Shown here in pieces: positions 15,070 to 22,567 of a stretch of 45,183 nt of DNA. The notes below the pieces were generated by a model. The model saw only the letters and a program-made list of their open reading frames with translations. It had not been told where the DNA came from and did not search any database. The position numbers were made by a program, and so were the translations under genes. Origin of the DNA: DASUZD01 sp036377055. Its GTDB lineage: Bacteria; Actinomycetota; Thermoleophilia; Gaiellales; Gaiellaceae. How positions within the stretch are numbered: the first letter of the stretch is position 1; each line of letters opens with the position of its first letter. Where the stretch lies: positions 1-45,183 of the forward strand of contig DASUZD010000303.1 of NCBI GenBank assembly GCA_036377055.1. The letters run 5' to 3'.

Positions 15070-15091
15070 AAATGCTGGCGCATTTTCATCG
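15064..15091 (+). terminator. Hairpin overlapping the kinase stop codon
   Basis: A perfect 12-bp stem, CGATGAAAATGC (15064-15075) with GCATTTTCATCG (15080-15091) and loop TGGC. The left arm contains the TGA stop of the poly-HAMP kinase. No U-tract follows, so it may attenuate, stabilise or process the mRNA between the kinase and cheR rather than fully terminate. It is unusually AT-rich for this genome. Confidence 0.5.
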
Positions 15092-15123
15092 GGTCCGGTT
15101 AGTCCCTTCGCTTCGCTCGGGAG

Positions 15124-15999
15124 ATGGCTAAAACCCGAACTCGCGATGCGCACGCTTCCAACGGCGTGGCCGTCGGTGAGCGCGATGAGCTCGAGCGGAT
15201 CGAGATCGACCTGCTGCTCGAGGCGATCTACCGCCGCTACGGGTTCGACTTCCGGGAGTACGCGCCGGCCTCGCTGAAGCGGCGGCTCCAGCGGCGGATC
15301 CACGCGGAGCGGCTCGGGAGCGTCTCCGGGCTCCAGGAGCGCGTCCTCCACGACCCCGGCTGCATGGAGCGGCTGCTGCTCGACCTGTCGATCAGTGTCA
15401 CCGCGATGTTCCGCGACCCGTCGTTCTACCTCGCGTTCCGCGAGAAGGTCGTCCCGCTGCTCAAGACATATCCCTTCACGCGGATCTGGAACGCCGGCTG
15501 CTCGACCGGCGAGGAGGTGTACTCGCTCGCGATCCTCCTCCACGAGGAGGGCGTCTACGAGCGCACGCGGATCTATGCGACCGACATCAACGAGGCGGTG
15601 CTGGAACGGGCGAAAAACGGTGTCTTCTCACTAGAGAAGATGCGCGAGTACACCGAGAACTACATCCGGGCGGGCGGGAAGGCGGCGTTCTCCGAGTACT
15701 ACGTCGCGGCCTACGACGGCGCCCAGTTCGCGCGGAGCCTCGTCGACAACGTCGTCTTCGCGCAGCACAACCTGGTCTCGGACAGGTCGTTCAACGAGTT
15801 CAACGTGATCATGTGCCGCAACGTGATGATCTATTTCGACCGCTCGCTCCAGGCGCGCGTGCACCGGCTCTTCCACGAGAGCCTCGCCCGCTTCGGCGTG
15901 CTCGTGCTCGGCCACAAGGAGACGCTCGCCTTCAGCCCATTCGCGGACGCGTACACCGAGCTCGACCCTCGCGAAAGGATCTACAGGAAAGTGCGATGA
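15124..15999 (+). CDS. cheR: CheR-type protein-glutamate O-methyltransferase
   Basis: 291 aa, about the length of E. coli CheR. The N-terminal helical domain (YRRYGFDFREYAPASLKRRL) and the LSISVTAMFRDPSFY segment are CheR hallmarks. The SAM site is IWNAGCSTGEEVYSLAI (~123-139), then ATDINEAVLERA and a NVIMCRNVMIYF motif. The family methylates glutamates of chemoreceptors using SAM. It lies 54 nt downstream of the poly-HAMP kinase and overlaps cheB by 4 nt (ATGA). No chemoreceptor, CheA or CheW is in the window, so the methylated partner is unknown; the neighbouring kinase is the obvious candidate (inference). A GGGAG sits directly against the ATG, too close to be a normal Shine-Dalgarno sequence, so the start has modest uncertainty. 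Confidence 0.93.
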   Translation: MAKTRTRDAHASNGVAVGERDELERIEIDLLLEAIYRRYGFDFREYAPASLKRRLQRRIHAERLGSVSGLQERVLHDPGCMERLLLDLSISVTAMFRDPSFYLAFREKVVPLLKTYPFTRIWNAGCSTGEEVYSLAILLHEEGVYERTRIYATDINEAVLERAKNGVFSLEKMREYTENYIRAGGKAAFSEYYVAAYDGAQFARSLVDNVVFAQHNLVSDRSFNEFNVIMCRNVMIYFDRSLQARVHRLFHESLARFGVLVLGHKETLAFSPFADAYTELDPRERIYRKVR

Positions 16000-16571
16000 G
16001 CTGCGAGCTGATCGTGATCGGCACCTCGTGGGGTGGGCTCGCGGCGCTGCGGCGGCTGCTCCCGGGCGTACCGGACGAGCTCGACGTGCCGATCGCGATC
16101 GCTCAGCACCGTTCGGCGGACTCGCTCGCCGGCGGGCTCGAGGGGCTGCTCCAGAAGGTGGTCGACCGCCGCGTGCGCGAGGCGGCCGACAAGGACCCGA
16201 TCGAGCGCTCGCACGTCTACGTCGCGCCGCCGGACTACCACCTGCTCGTCGAGCGCGGCAGCTTCGCGCTCTCGACGGACGAGCGCGTCCAGTTCGCGCG
16301 CCCTTCGATCGACGTGCTGTTCGAGTCGGCCGCGGACGCGTACGGTGAGAGCGTGGTCGGCGTCATCCTCACCGGCGCGAACAGGGACGGCGCAGGCGGG
16401 CTGCGCCGGATCGCCGACCGCGGCGGAGTCGCGATCGTCCAGGACCCGGACACCGCGGAGCAGCGCGAGATGCCTGACGCGGCGCTCGAGGCCGCGGACG
16501 CGACCGTCCTCCCGCTCGAGGAGATCGGGCCTCACCTCGCGACCCTGTGCGCAGCCGAGGTGCCTACGTGA
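15996..16571 (+). CDS. cheB: CheB-type methylesterase/glutaminase catalytic domain, no receiver
   Basis: 191 aa, the catalytic domain only. Canonical CheB has about 350 aa with an N-terminal receiver, which is absent here. The catalytic triad is visible: Ser11 (GTSWGGL), His38 (AQHRS) and Asp131 (TGANRDGAGG). APPDYHLLVE and PSIDVLFESAA are also family-typical. It hydrolyses glutamyl methyl esters and can deamidate receptor glutamines (family knowledge). The ATG at 15996 overlaps the cheR TGA, and its own TGA overlaps the next gene's GTG, so cheR, cheB and the following kinase are translationally coupled. Without its own receiver, regulation by phosphorylation must be indirect, perhaps through the REC-fused kinase directly downstream. 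Confidence 0.93.
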   Translation: MSCELIVIGTSWGGLAALRRLLPGVPDELDVPIAIAQHRSADSLAGGLEGLLQKVVDRRVREAADKDPIERSHVYVAPPDYHLLVERGSFALSTDERVQFARPSIDVLFESAADAYGESVVGVILTGANRDGAGGLRRIADRGGVAIVQDPDTAEQREMPDAALEAADATVLPLEEIGPHLATLCAAEVPT

Positions 16572-18976
16572 GCGGCATCCTCCTCGTCGACGACCGCCCC
16601 CACAACCTGCTCGCACTGGAGGCGATCCTCGAGCCCCTCGGCCACCCGCTCGTCTCGGTCACGTCGGGGGAGGACGCGCTCCGGCGCCTGCTCATCGAGG
16701 ACTTCGCGCTTATCCTCCTCGACGTCCAGATGCCGGGGCTGGACGGGTTCGAGACGGCGGAGCTGATCAAGGGCCGCGAGCGGACGCGCCACATCCCGAT
16801 CCTCTTCCTGACGGCGATCAGCAAGGATCCGACGCACGTCTTCCGCGGCTACGAGACCGGCGCGGTCGACTACATCTTCAAGCCTTTCGACCCGGAGATC
16901 CTCCGTTCGAAGGTCGCAGCCTTCGTCGAGCTGCACGAGCAGCGCGAGGAGCTCGCGCGGCGCGATGAGCTCCTCCGCCGCGAGGAGGTCGCCGAGCTCA
17001 AGGCCGAGAGCGAGGAGCGCTACCGGAGCCTCGCCGACGCGATGCCGCAGATCGTCTGGACCGCGGGCCCGGACGGCGTCGCCAACTACGTGAACGAGGG
17101 CTGGGTCTCGTACAGCGGCCTCAATCTCGAGCAGACGCAGAACGACGGCTGGCTCACCGTCATCCACCCCGACGACCTCGAGCGGACGACCGTGCTCTGG
17201 GAGGACGCGCTCGCCTCCGGGGAGCTTTTCGAGACCGAGTACCGCATCCGACGGGCAGACGGCGCGTACCGATGGCACCTCGCGCGCTCGCTTCCTGCCC
17301 GGGCCGCGGCGGGCGAGATCGCCGGCTGGGTTGGCACGTGCACCGACATCGACGACCGGAAGCGGGCCGAGGACGCGCAGACGCTGCTGGTCGAGGCGAG
17401 CGCGGTGCTCGGCAGCTCGCTCGACTACCGCCGCACGCTGCCGGAGGTGGCTCACCTCGCGGTGCCGCGGATCGCCGACTGGTGCGCCGTCGACATGCTC
17501 GAGGAGGACGGATCGCTCCGGCAGCTCGCCGTGGTCCACGACGACCCCGAGAAGGTCAAGTTCGTGCTCGAGCTCCAGGAGCGCTACCCGCTCGACGTGG
17601 CGCGCGTCGTCAGGACCGGCCGCCCGGAGCTCGTCCGCGAGAGCACGGACATGACGCTCGGCGCGGAGGCACACGAGGAGCTCCAGCTCGACCTGATCCG
17701 CGAGCTCGGAATTCGCTCCTGGATGTGCGTGCCGCTCACCGCGCGCGGCCGCACGCTCGGCGCGATCACGTTCGTCGCGGCGGAGTCCGGGCGGCGCTAC
17801 GAGGAGCGCGACCTCCGCCTCGCCGAGGACCTCGCGCGCCGCGCGGCGACCGCCGTCGACAACGCGCAGCTCTACCGCGAGGCCGAGGAGCGCGCCCAGG
17901 CCGCGCGCGTCCTCGCGTCGGTCGGGGACGGCGTCTTCATGATCGACCGCGAAGGCGTCGTCCGCCTCTGGAACCCGGCCGCGGAAGCGATCGCCGGCCT
18001 GCCGGTGGGGTCCGTCCTCGGCCAACCGGCGCCCGAGGCGATTCCGGGCTGGGAGGAGGTCGCGAGCCGGATTCCGGTCGCGTCCGGACCTGGCCACGCG
18101 CCGCCGCGCCCCGAGACGCTCCCGCTCGAGATCGACGGACGCGAGCTCTGGCTCTCCATCGCGGGCGTCGCGATCGACGACGGCGTCGTCTACGCGTTCC
18201 GCGACCTGACCGAGGAGCGCAAAGTCGAGCGGATGAAGACGGACTTCGTCGCCACTGTCTCCCACGAGCTGCGGACGCCGCTCGCCGCGATCTACGGCTC
18301 GGCGATGACGGTGCGGCGCCGCGACATCGAGCTCGACGAGGACGTGCGGCTGCGGCTGCTCGACGTGATCGCCGACGAGTCGAACCGCCTCGCCGAGATC
18401 GTGAACGACCTCCTCCTCGCGAGCCACCTCGACTCGGGCGAGCTCCAAGTGTCGATCGAGCGCTGCGACCCGCGCGAGCTCGCCGATGCCGTGGTCGAGG
18501 CCGCGAGGACGCACCTGCCCGAGGCGATCACGCTCGAGCTGAAGGCGCCAAAGGACGTCCCGTGGGTCGCCGCCGACCGCGGCCAGCTGCGGCAAGTGCT
18601 CGTGAACCTCGTCGAGAACGCCGTCAAGTACTCGCCGGACGGAGGCTCGGTCGAGCTCGGGCTCGTGCGCAACGGCCAGATGCTGCGGTTCGCCGTCCAC
18701 GATCGCGGCCTCGGCATCCCGAAGGGCGAGCGCACGCGGATCTTCGAGAAGTTCTACCGGCTCGACCCGAACATGACCCGCGGCATCGGCGGCACAGGCC
18801 TCGGCCTCTACATCTGTCGCGAGCTCGTCCACCGAGTGCACGGACGGATCTGGGTCGAGGCGCGCAAGGGCGCGGGGTCGACCTTCTTCGTCGAGATCCC
18901 GGTCGCAGAGCCGGTGCCGCGCGCCGCCCGGTCGCGCCGTCGCCGCCGATCGAAGGCCGCACGAGCTTCCCGATGA
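16568..18976 (+). CDS. REC-PAS-GAF-PAS histidine kinase
   Basis: 802 aa. The GTG at 16568 overlaps the cheB stop (GTGA) and starts directly in the receiver (VSGILLVDDRPHNLLALE). Domains in order: receiver with acceptor Asp52 (LILLDVQMPGLDG); a coiled linker; PAS (SLADAMPQIVWTAGPDG... PAC DIDDRKRAEDA); GAF (~275-440, SWMCVPLTARGRTLGAITF); a second PAS (VGDGVFMIDREGVVRLWNPA); HisKA with His566 (SHELRTPLAA); HATPase (LVNLVENAVKYSPDGG, GGTGLGLYI). No membrane segment, so soluble. The receiver-first layout suggests it is itself a phosphorelay target, plausibly of the poly-HAMP kinase encoded in the same operon. The C-terminus is a basic tail (RSRRRRRSKAARASR). Confidence 0.93.
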   Translation: MSGILLVDDRPHNLLALEAILEPLGHPLVSVTSGEDALRRLLIEDFALILLDVQMPGLDGFETAELIKGRERTRHIPILFLTAISKDPTHVFRGYETGAVDYIFKPFDPEILRSKVAAFVELHEQREELARRDELLRREEVAELKAESEERYRSLADAMPQIVWTAGPDGVANYVNEGWVSYSGLNLEQTQNDGWLTVIHPDDLERTTVLWEDALASGELFETEYRIRRADGAYRWHLARSLPARAAAGEIAGWVGTCTDIDDRKRAEDAQTLLVEASAVLGSSLDYRRTLPEVAHLAVPRIADWCAVDMLEEDGSLRQLAVVHDDPEKVKFVLELQERYPLDVARVVRTGRPELVRESTDMTLGAEAHEELQLDLIRELGIRSWMCVPLTARGRTLGAITFVAAESGRRYEERDLRLAEDLARRAATAVDNAQLYREAEERAQAARVLASVGDGVFMIDREGVVRLWNPAAEAIAGLPVGSVLGQPAPEAIPGWEEVASRIPVASGPGHAPPRPETLPLEIDGRELWLSIAGVAIDDGVVYAFRDLTEERKVERMKTDFVATVSHELRTPLAAIYGSAMTVRRRDIELDEDVRLRLLDVIADESNRLAEIVNDLLLASHLDSGELQVSIERCDPRELADAVVEAARTHLPEAITLELKAPKDVPWVAADRGQLRQVLVNLVENAVKYSPDGGSVELGLVRNGQMLRFAVHDRGLGIPKGERTRIFEKFYRLDPNMTRGIGGTGLGLYICRELVHRVHGRIWVEARKGAGSTFFVEIPVAEPVPRAARSRRRRRSKAARASR

Positions 18977-19039
18977 CCGTCCCAAAGGTGTGCGGATAAC
19001 CGTATGGCGACAAAGTCGGACGTTTGCGAGGATTCGGGC

Positions 19040-19393
19040 ATGCCGAGGATCCTGATCGTGGACGACCACCCCAGCTTTCGGTCCACGGCGCGGGTGCTCC
19101 TCCAGGCGGAAGGCTTCGAGGTCGTCGGCGAGGCGGAGGACGGAGATTCTGCGGTCAAGGCGGCGCAGGAGCTGCGCCCGGACGTCGTCCTCCTCGACGT
19201 GCAGCTGCCGGACTTCGACGGCTTCGAGGTCGCGCGCAGGCTCGCGCGCATGAACGGCGGCTCGCCCGCGGTGATCCTGACCTCGAGCCGGGACGCGGCC
19301 GACTTCGGCCCGCTCGTCGAGCAGTCGGGCGCGCGCGGGTTCGTGCCGAAGGCGGAGCTCTCCGGGCCCGCCCTCGCCGCACTCCTCCCTTGA
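19040..19393 (+). CDS. Stand-alone response regulator receiver
   Basis: 117 aa, essentially one receiver domain: ILIVDDHPSFRST, acceptor Asp53 (VVLLDVQLPDFDG), the switch Ser/Thr segment (VILTSS) and the conserved Lys (GFVPKAEL). There is no output domain. The ATG at 19040 was chosen because a GAGGA lies about 8 nt upstream and the protein then starts MPRILIVDD; an upstream in-frame ATG at 19004 adds 12 residues without a ribosome-binding site. Its stop overlaps the start of the following NarL-type kinase (TTGA). NarL-family receivers usually carry a LuxR-type helix-turn-helix, so this one must act by protein contact or phosphotransfer. Confidence 0.88.
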   Translation: MPRILIVDDHPSFRSTARVLLQAEGFEVVGEAEDGDSAVKAAQELRPDVVLLDVQLPDFDGFEVARRLARMNGGSPAVILTSSRDAADFGPLVEQSGARGFVPKAELSGPALAALLP

Positions 19394-21507
19394 AACCAGG
19401 CCGGCTCTGGCTCGCATACTGGGTCGCAGCCCTGGTCGTGGGAGCGATCGGGATGGTGCTCGTCCTGACCTCGAACCACGAGGACCGCACCGTCCCCACG
19501 CTGGTCCTGGGCCTGCTCCTCGGGTGGTCGTTCATCGCGTCGGGCCTCGTCGCGCGGGCGCGCTCACCCGAGAACCCGACCGGACGCCTGATGGTCGCGT
19601 TCGGGTTCGTGTGGTTCCTCGGGGCGCTCATCGAGTCGAACCGGTCGCTGGTCTTCACCCTCGGCGCCGCGCTCTCGAGCCTCTTCGCCGCGGTGTTCGT
19701 CCACCTGCTGCTCGCGTATCCGACCGGCCGCCTGACGAGCAGGGTCGAACGCCGCTTCGTCGCCTTCGTCTACGTGCTCGCGGCCCTCGGCCCGACGGCC
19801 TTCCTGCTCGTCGAGCGAAACCCGCAGGGCTGCGGGAAGTGCCCCGACAACGCCTTCCTCGCCTTTCCGAGCCACGCCGCGGCGGACGTCGTCGGCGGTG
19901 TGCTGACGGTGCTCGCGGCGACGCTGCTCGTGACGGTGATCGCCGTCCTCGTCCGCCGCTGGCGACGCGCGACGCCCGCGGCACGGCGGGTGCTCGCGCC
20001 GGTCTACGTCTCGGGCCTCGGCGCGAGCATCCTGCTGATCGCCTCCGCCCTTTCCGGCATCGTCTTCGAGCGCCTCGGGTCGGCGATCGGCTGGGTCGCG
20101 CTCTTCGGGTTCGTCTGCATCCCGGTCTTCTTCCTGCTTGGCCTACTGCGCGCGAACCTCGCGCGCGCGAGCGTCGCGAGGCTGCTCGTCGACGTGCCGG
20201 AGGAGCGCCCGCTCGCGGAGACGCAGGACGTGCTGCGGCGCATCCTCCGCGACCCGTCGCTCGAGCTCGCGTACTGGGTGCCCGACCGCCGGCGCTACGT
20301 CGACGCGCACTGGCGCCCATACGAGCTGCCGGAGCCGACCGTGACCCGCACGGTGACGCCGATCCAGATCGACGGGCGGCCCGTCGCCGCGCTCGTCCAC
20401 GACGTCGCGCTCCACAACGAGCAGCTGCTGCTGACCGACACCGCGGCGGCGGTCGGCCTCCGGCTCGAGCAGGCGCGGCGGCTGCACGAGCTGCACTCGA
20501 GCGAGGAGCGCATGCGCGCCCTCCTGGACGCGATGCCCGACAACATGTACCGAGTCGACAGGGCCGGCCGGTACCTCGACTACAGCGCCAAGATCCCGGA
20601 GGACCTCGTCCTTCCACCCGACGACTTGCTGCGCAGCTCGATCCCCGAGGCCGTCCAGGGCCACGTCGCCGCGATCCTCATGGACGGCATCCGGCGAGCG
20701 CTCGCGAGCGGCGACGTCGTCACGGTCGAGTACGGGATCCAGCGGCGCCGCGGCCTGCGCGACGTCGAGAGCCGGATCGTGCGAAGCGGCGAGGACGAGG
20801 TCGTGATCATCGTCCGCGACATCACCGAGCGAAAGCAGGCCGAGGCCGAGCTCGAGCGCCTCCAGGGCGAGCTGCGCGACCGCCTCGTCGAGCTTCAGGC
20901 CTCACGCGCTCGGATCGTCGAGGCGGGCGACGCCGAGAGGCGGCGACTCGAGCGAAACCTGCACGACGGCGCTCAGCAGCGCCTCGTCTCGCTGTCCTTG
21001 ACGCTTCGCCTCGCGAAGGCGCGGATCCACGAGAACCCCGATGCGGCGCAGGAGCTCCTGAACGGCGCGGCCGAGGAGCTCGCACACGCGCTCGAGGAGC
21101 TGCGCGAGCTCGCGCGCGGGATCCATCCGGCCGTGCTGACCGAGCGCGGCCTCGAGCCTGCCCTGGAGGCGCTCGTCCTGCGTGCCCCGGTTCCCGTCGC
21201 CGTCGACACGGCCCTGGACGGACGATTGCCGCCGCCGGTCGAGGCGGCCGCGTTCTACGTCGTCTCCGAGGCGCTCGCGAACGTCGCGAAGTACGCGGAG
21301 GCGTCGTCGGTCGAGGTGCGCGTCGGCCGCGCGGACGGCTACGCCGTCGTCGAGGTCGCGGACGACGGCGTCGGCGGCGCCGACCCGACACGCGGCTCGG
21401 GCCTCCGCGGCCTAGCCGACCGAGTCGAGTCCCTCCAGGGCCGGCTGGAGGTCGACAGCCGCCCGGGCGAGGGAACTCGGGTCCGCGCCGAGATCCCCGT
21501 GGCGTAG
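19390..21507 (+). CDS. Membrane sensor histidine kinase, NarL/NreB (HisKA_3) type
   Basis: 705 aa, starting at TTG 19390 (LKPGRLWLAYWV), overlapping the receiver gene by 4 nt. The first ~250 residues form about eight hydrophobic segments (AALVVGAIGMVLVL, LLLGWSFIASGLV, SLFAAVFVHLLLAYPTGRL and others). A soluble segment with a PAS-like domain follows (ALLDAMPDNMYRVDRAGRYL... DITERKQAEAE). The HisKA_3 dimerisation helix has His525 in LERNLHDGAQQRL, the typical NarL-type acceptor. The HATPase is short (VVSEALANVAKYAEA, VEVADDGVGGADP, GSGLRGLADRVES). The ligand sensed is not recognisable. It forms an operonic pair with the stand-alone receiver. Confidence 0.92.
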   Translation: MKPGRLWLAYWVAALVVGAIGMVLVLTSNHEDRTVPTLVLGLLLGWSFIASGLVARARSPENPTGRLMVAFGFVWFLGALIESNRSLVFTLGAALSSLFAAVFVHLLLAYPTGRLTSRVERRFVAFVYVLAALGPTAFLLVERNPQGCGKCPDNAFLAFPSHAAADVVGGVLTVLAATLLVTVIAVLVRRWRRATPAARRVLAPVYVSGLGASILLIASALSGIVFERLGSAIGWVALFGFVCIPVFFLLGLLRANLARASVARLLVDVPEERPLAETQDVLRRILRDPSLELAYWVPDRRRYVDAHWRPYELPEPTVTRTVTPIQIDGRPVAALVHDVALHNEQLLLTDTAAAVGLRLEQARRLHELHSSEERMRALLDAMPDNMYRVDRAGRYLDYSAKIPEDLVLPPDDLLRSSIPEAVQGHVAAILMDGIRRALASGDVVTVEYGIQRRRGLRDVESRIVRSGEDEVVIIVRDITERKQAEAELERLQGELRDRLVELQASRARIVEAGDAERRRLERNLHDGAQQRLVSLSLTLRLAKARIHENPDAAQELLNGAAEELAHALEELRELARGIHPAVLTERGLEPALEALVLRAPVPVAVDTALDGRLPPPVEAAAFYVVSEALANVAKYAEASSVEVRVGRADGYAVVEVADDGVGGADPTRGSGLRGLADRVESLQGRLEVDSRPGEGTRVRAEIPVA

Positions 21508-21514
21508 CCTCGAG

Positions 21515-21529
21515 CCGCCGAGTCGGCGG
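21515..21529 (+). terminator. Short GC hairpin downstream of the NarL-type kinase
   Basis: CCGCCG (21515-21520), loop agt, CGGCGG (21524-21529), 8 nt after the kinase stop. No U-tract follows, so this is only a candidate terminator. The next gene is on the opposite strand, so some transcription end is expected here. Confidence 0.35.
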
Positions 21530-21583
21530 GCCCTGACGCTACGTTCGAGCATCGCGGCGCCGCTCTGACGCTATGGGAGTCGC

Positions 21584-22261
21584 TCAGCTGGCCTCTTCGA
21601 GCCAGCCGTTCTCCTCGGCGAGGCTCCTCAGCGCCTCGTACTCAACGACCGGCTGCGCCACCCATCGCGGGCTCACCTGCCCGCCCTTCAGGAGCTCCTT
21701 GCGCGCCTTCTCGAGTCGTGTCTCCCGCTCGGCGTCCGGGAGTGCGTCGAACCGCGTCCTGATCGCCAACCAGAACGGCGATTCCTCCGGGGATTGAGGC
21801 TCGGCACTCGCGGCCCGCTCGGCGAACTCGAGCACCGCTCGGGGCAGCGAGCCGCGGTGAAGCGCCGCGTCTCGCAGCGCCTCGTAGTAGTTCATGAACT
21901 GGGCTCGGGTGGCGGCGGGTGCGTCCGAGATCTGGATGTTGTAGGTGCCGCCGAAAATCTCCGCGACGTAGCGCGTCAGCAAATGCCGTTCTCCAGGGGC
22001 GGCAGAGAGTGAGTGGTACGCCTCGAGCGGGGTCGGAAGCTCGAGCTGCGCCTCGTTGATGCGGCGGCGGACGTCCGCGATCGTCGGTAGCTGCGACATC
22101 GTCTCGATCAGCTCCGGCACGACACGCGCGACTGGCTCCGCGTCGAGCCTCGTCAGGTATTTGAGGTAGACCTTCGGCGTCTCCTCTCGAAGGGCCGTCC
22201 CCGGATACGCAGCGAAGAGTTCGCGCGTGATTCTTTCCGCATCTTCACGAATCATCCACAT
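21584..22261 (-). CDS. G39P-like (phage helicase-loader/inhibitor type) orphan protein
   Basis: 225 aa, MWMIREDAERITREL at the start (ATG 22261; a second ATG at 22255 is equally possible). The first ~75 residues, with AAYPGTALREETPKVYLKYL then LDAEPVARVVPEL and LPTIADVRRRI, resemble the small helical domain of phage SPP1 G39P-type helicase loader/inhibitor proteins. The remaining 150 residues are helical with no motif I recognise. No phage structural or replication genes are near, so this is either a domesticated phage gene or a distant look-alike. It is flanked by signalling genes and is divergent from the 65-aa gene. Function is not established; the family resemblance is by eye only. Confidence 0.6.
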   Translation of the reverse strand: MWMIREDAERITRELFAAYPGTALREETPKVYLKYLTRLDAEPVARVVPELIETMSQLPTIADVRRRINEAQLELPTPLEAYHSLSAAPGERHLLTRYVAEIFGGTYNIQISDAPAATRAQFMNYYEALRDAALHRGSLPRAVLEFAERAASAEPQSPEESPFWLAIRTRFDALPDAERETRLEKARKELLKGGQVSPRWVAQPVVEYEALRSLAEENGWLEEAS

Positions 22262-22335
22262 GGATCTTCGCGCCGCGCCCGGACGGTGGAGGAGCGGCGC
22301 CCGCAGCGTCGAACACGAGCCGGCCGCACCCAGAC

Positions 22336-22533
22336 ATGGACGAGAACTCCGTCGAGAGCCTCGGAATGCGGGTCAGGGAGCTGGTCGCCGAGCGCCAGGC
22401 CCTGCGTGAGCGGCGCGCGGGCAAGCGCGCTCTCGAACGGAACCGCCTCGAGCTCGTCCGCTGCCAGCGAGCGCTCTCACAGGCCCTGATCGAGCGCCAC
22501 GGGGCGACCCCGGCCCGTCCGAGCACGGCCTAG
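22336..22533 (+). CDS. Small coiled-coil protein of unknown function
   Basis: 65 aa, MDENSVESLGMRVRELVAER at the start. The middle is a heptad-rich, strongly charged helix (RQALRERRAG, LERNRLELVRCQRALSQALI) ending in IERHGATPARP. Similar small proteins with the LERNRLEL...ALIERH pattern are, as I recall, common as unannotated genes in Actinobacteria. It lies 34 nt upstream of the cyclase-receiver gene on the same strand and could be cotranscribed. No clear ribosome-binding site. Function unknown. Confidence 0.6.
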   Translation: MDENSVESLGMRVRELVAERQALRERRAGKRALERNRLELVRCQRALSQALIERHGATPARPSTA

Positions 22534-22567
22534 CCGCCTCCCGGGACACCGCCGTACACTGGGCGGC

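Noticed and set aside
16532..19417. 961-aa minus-strand ORF
   Set aside because: Antisense to the REC-PAS-GAF-PAS kinase and receiver; Arg/Glu/Leu-rich without domains.
21532..21576. Direct repeat CTGACGCTA (two copies, about 35 bp apart)
   Set aside because: Nine bases only, no element between the copies; chance is sufficient.
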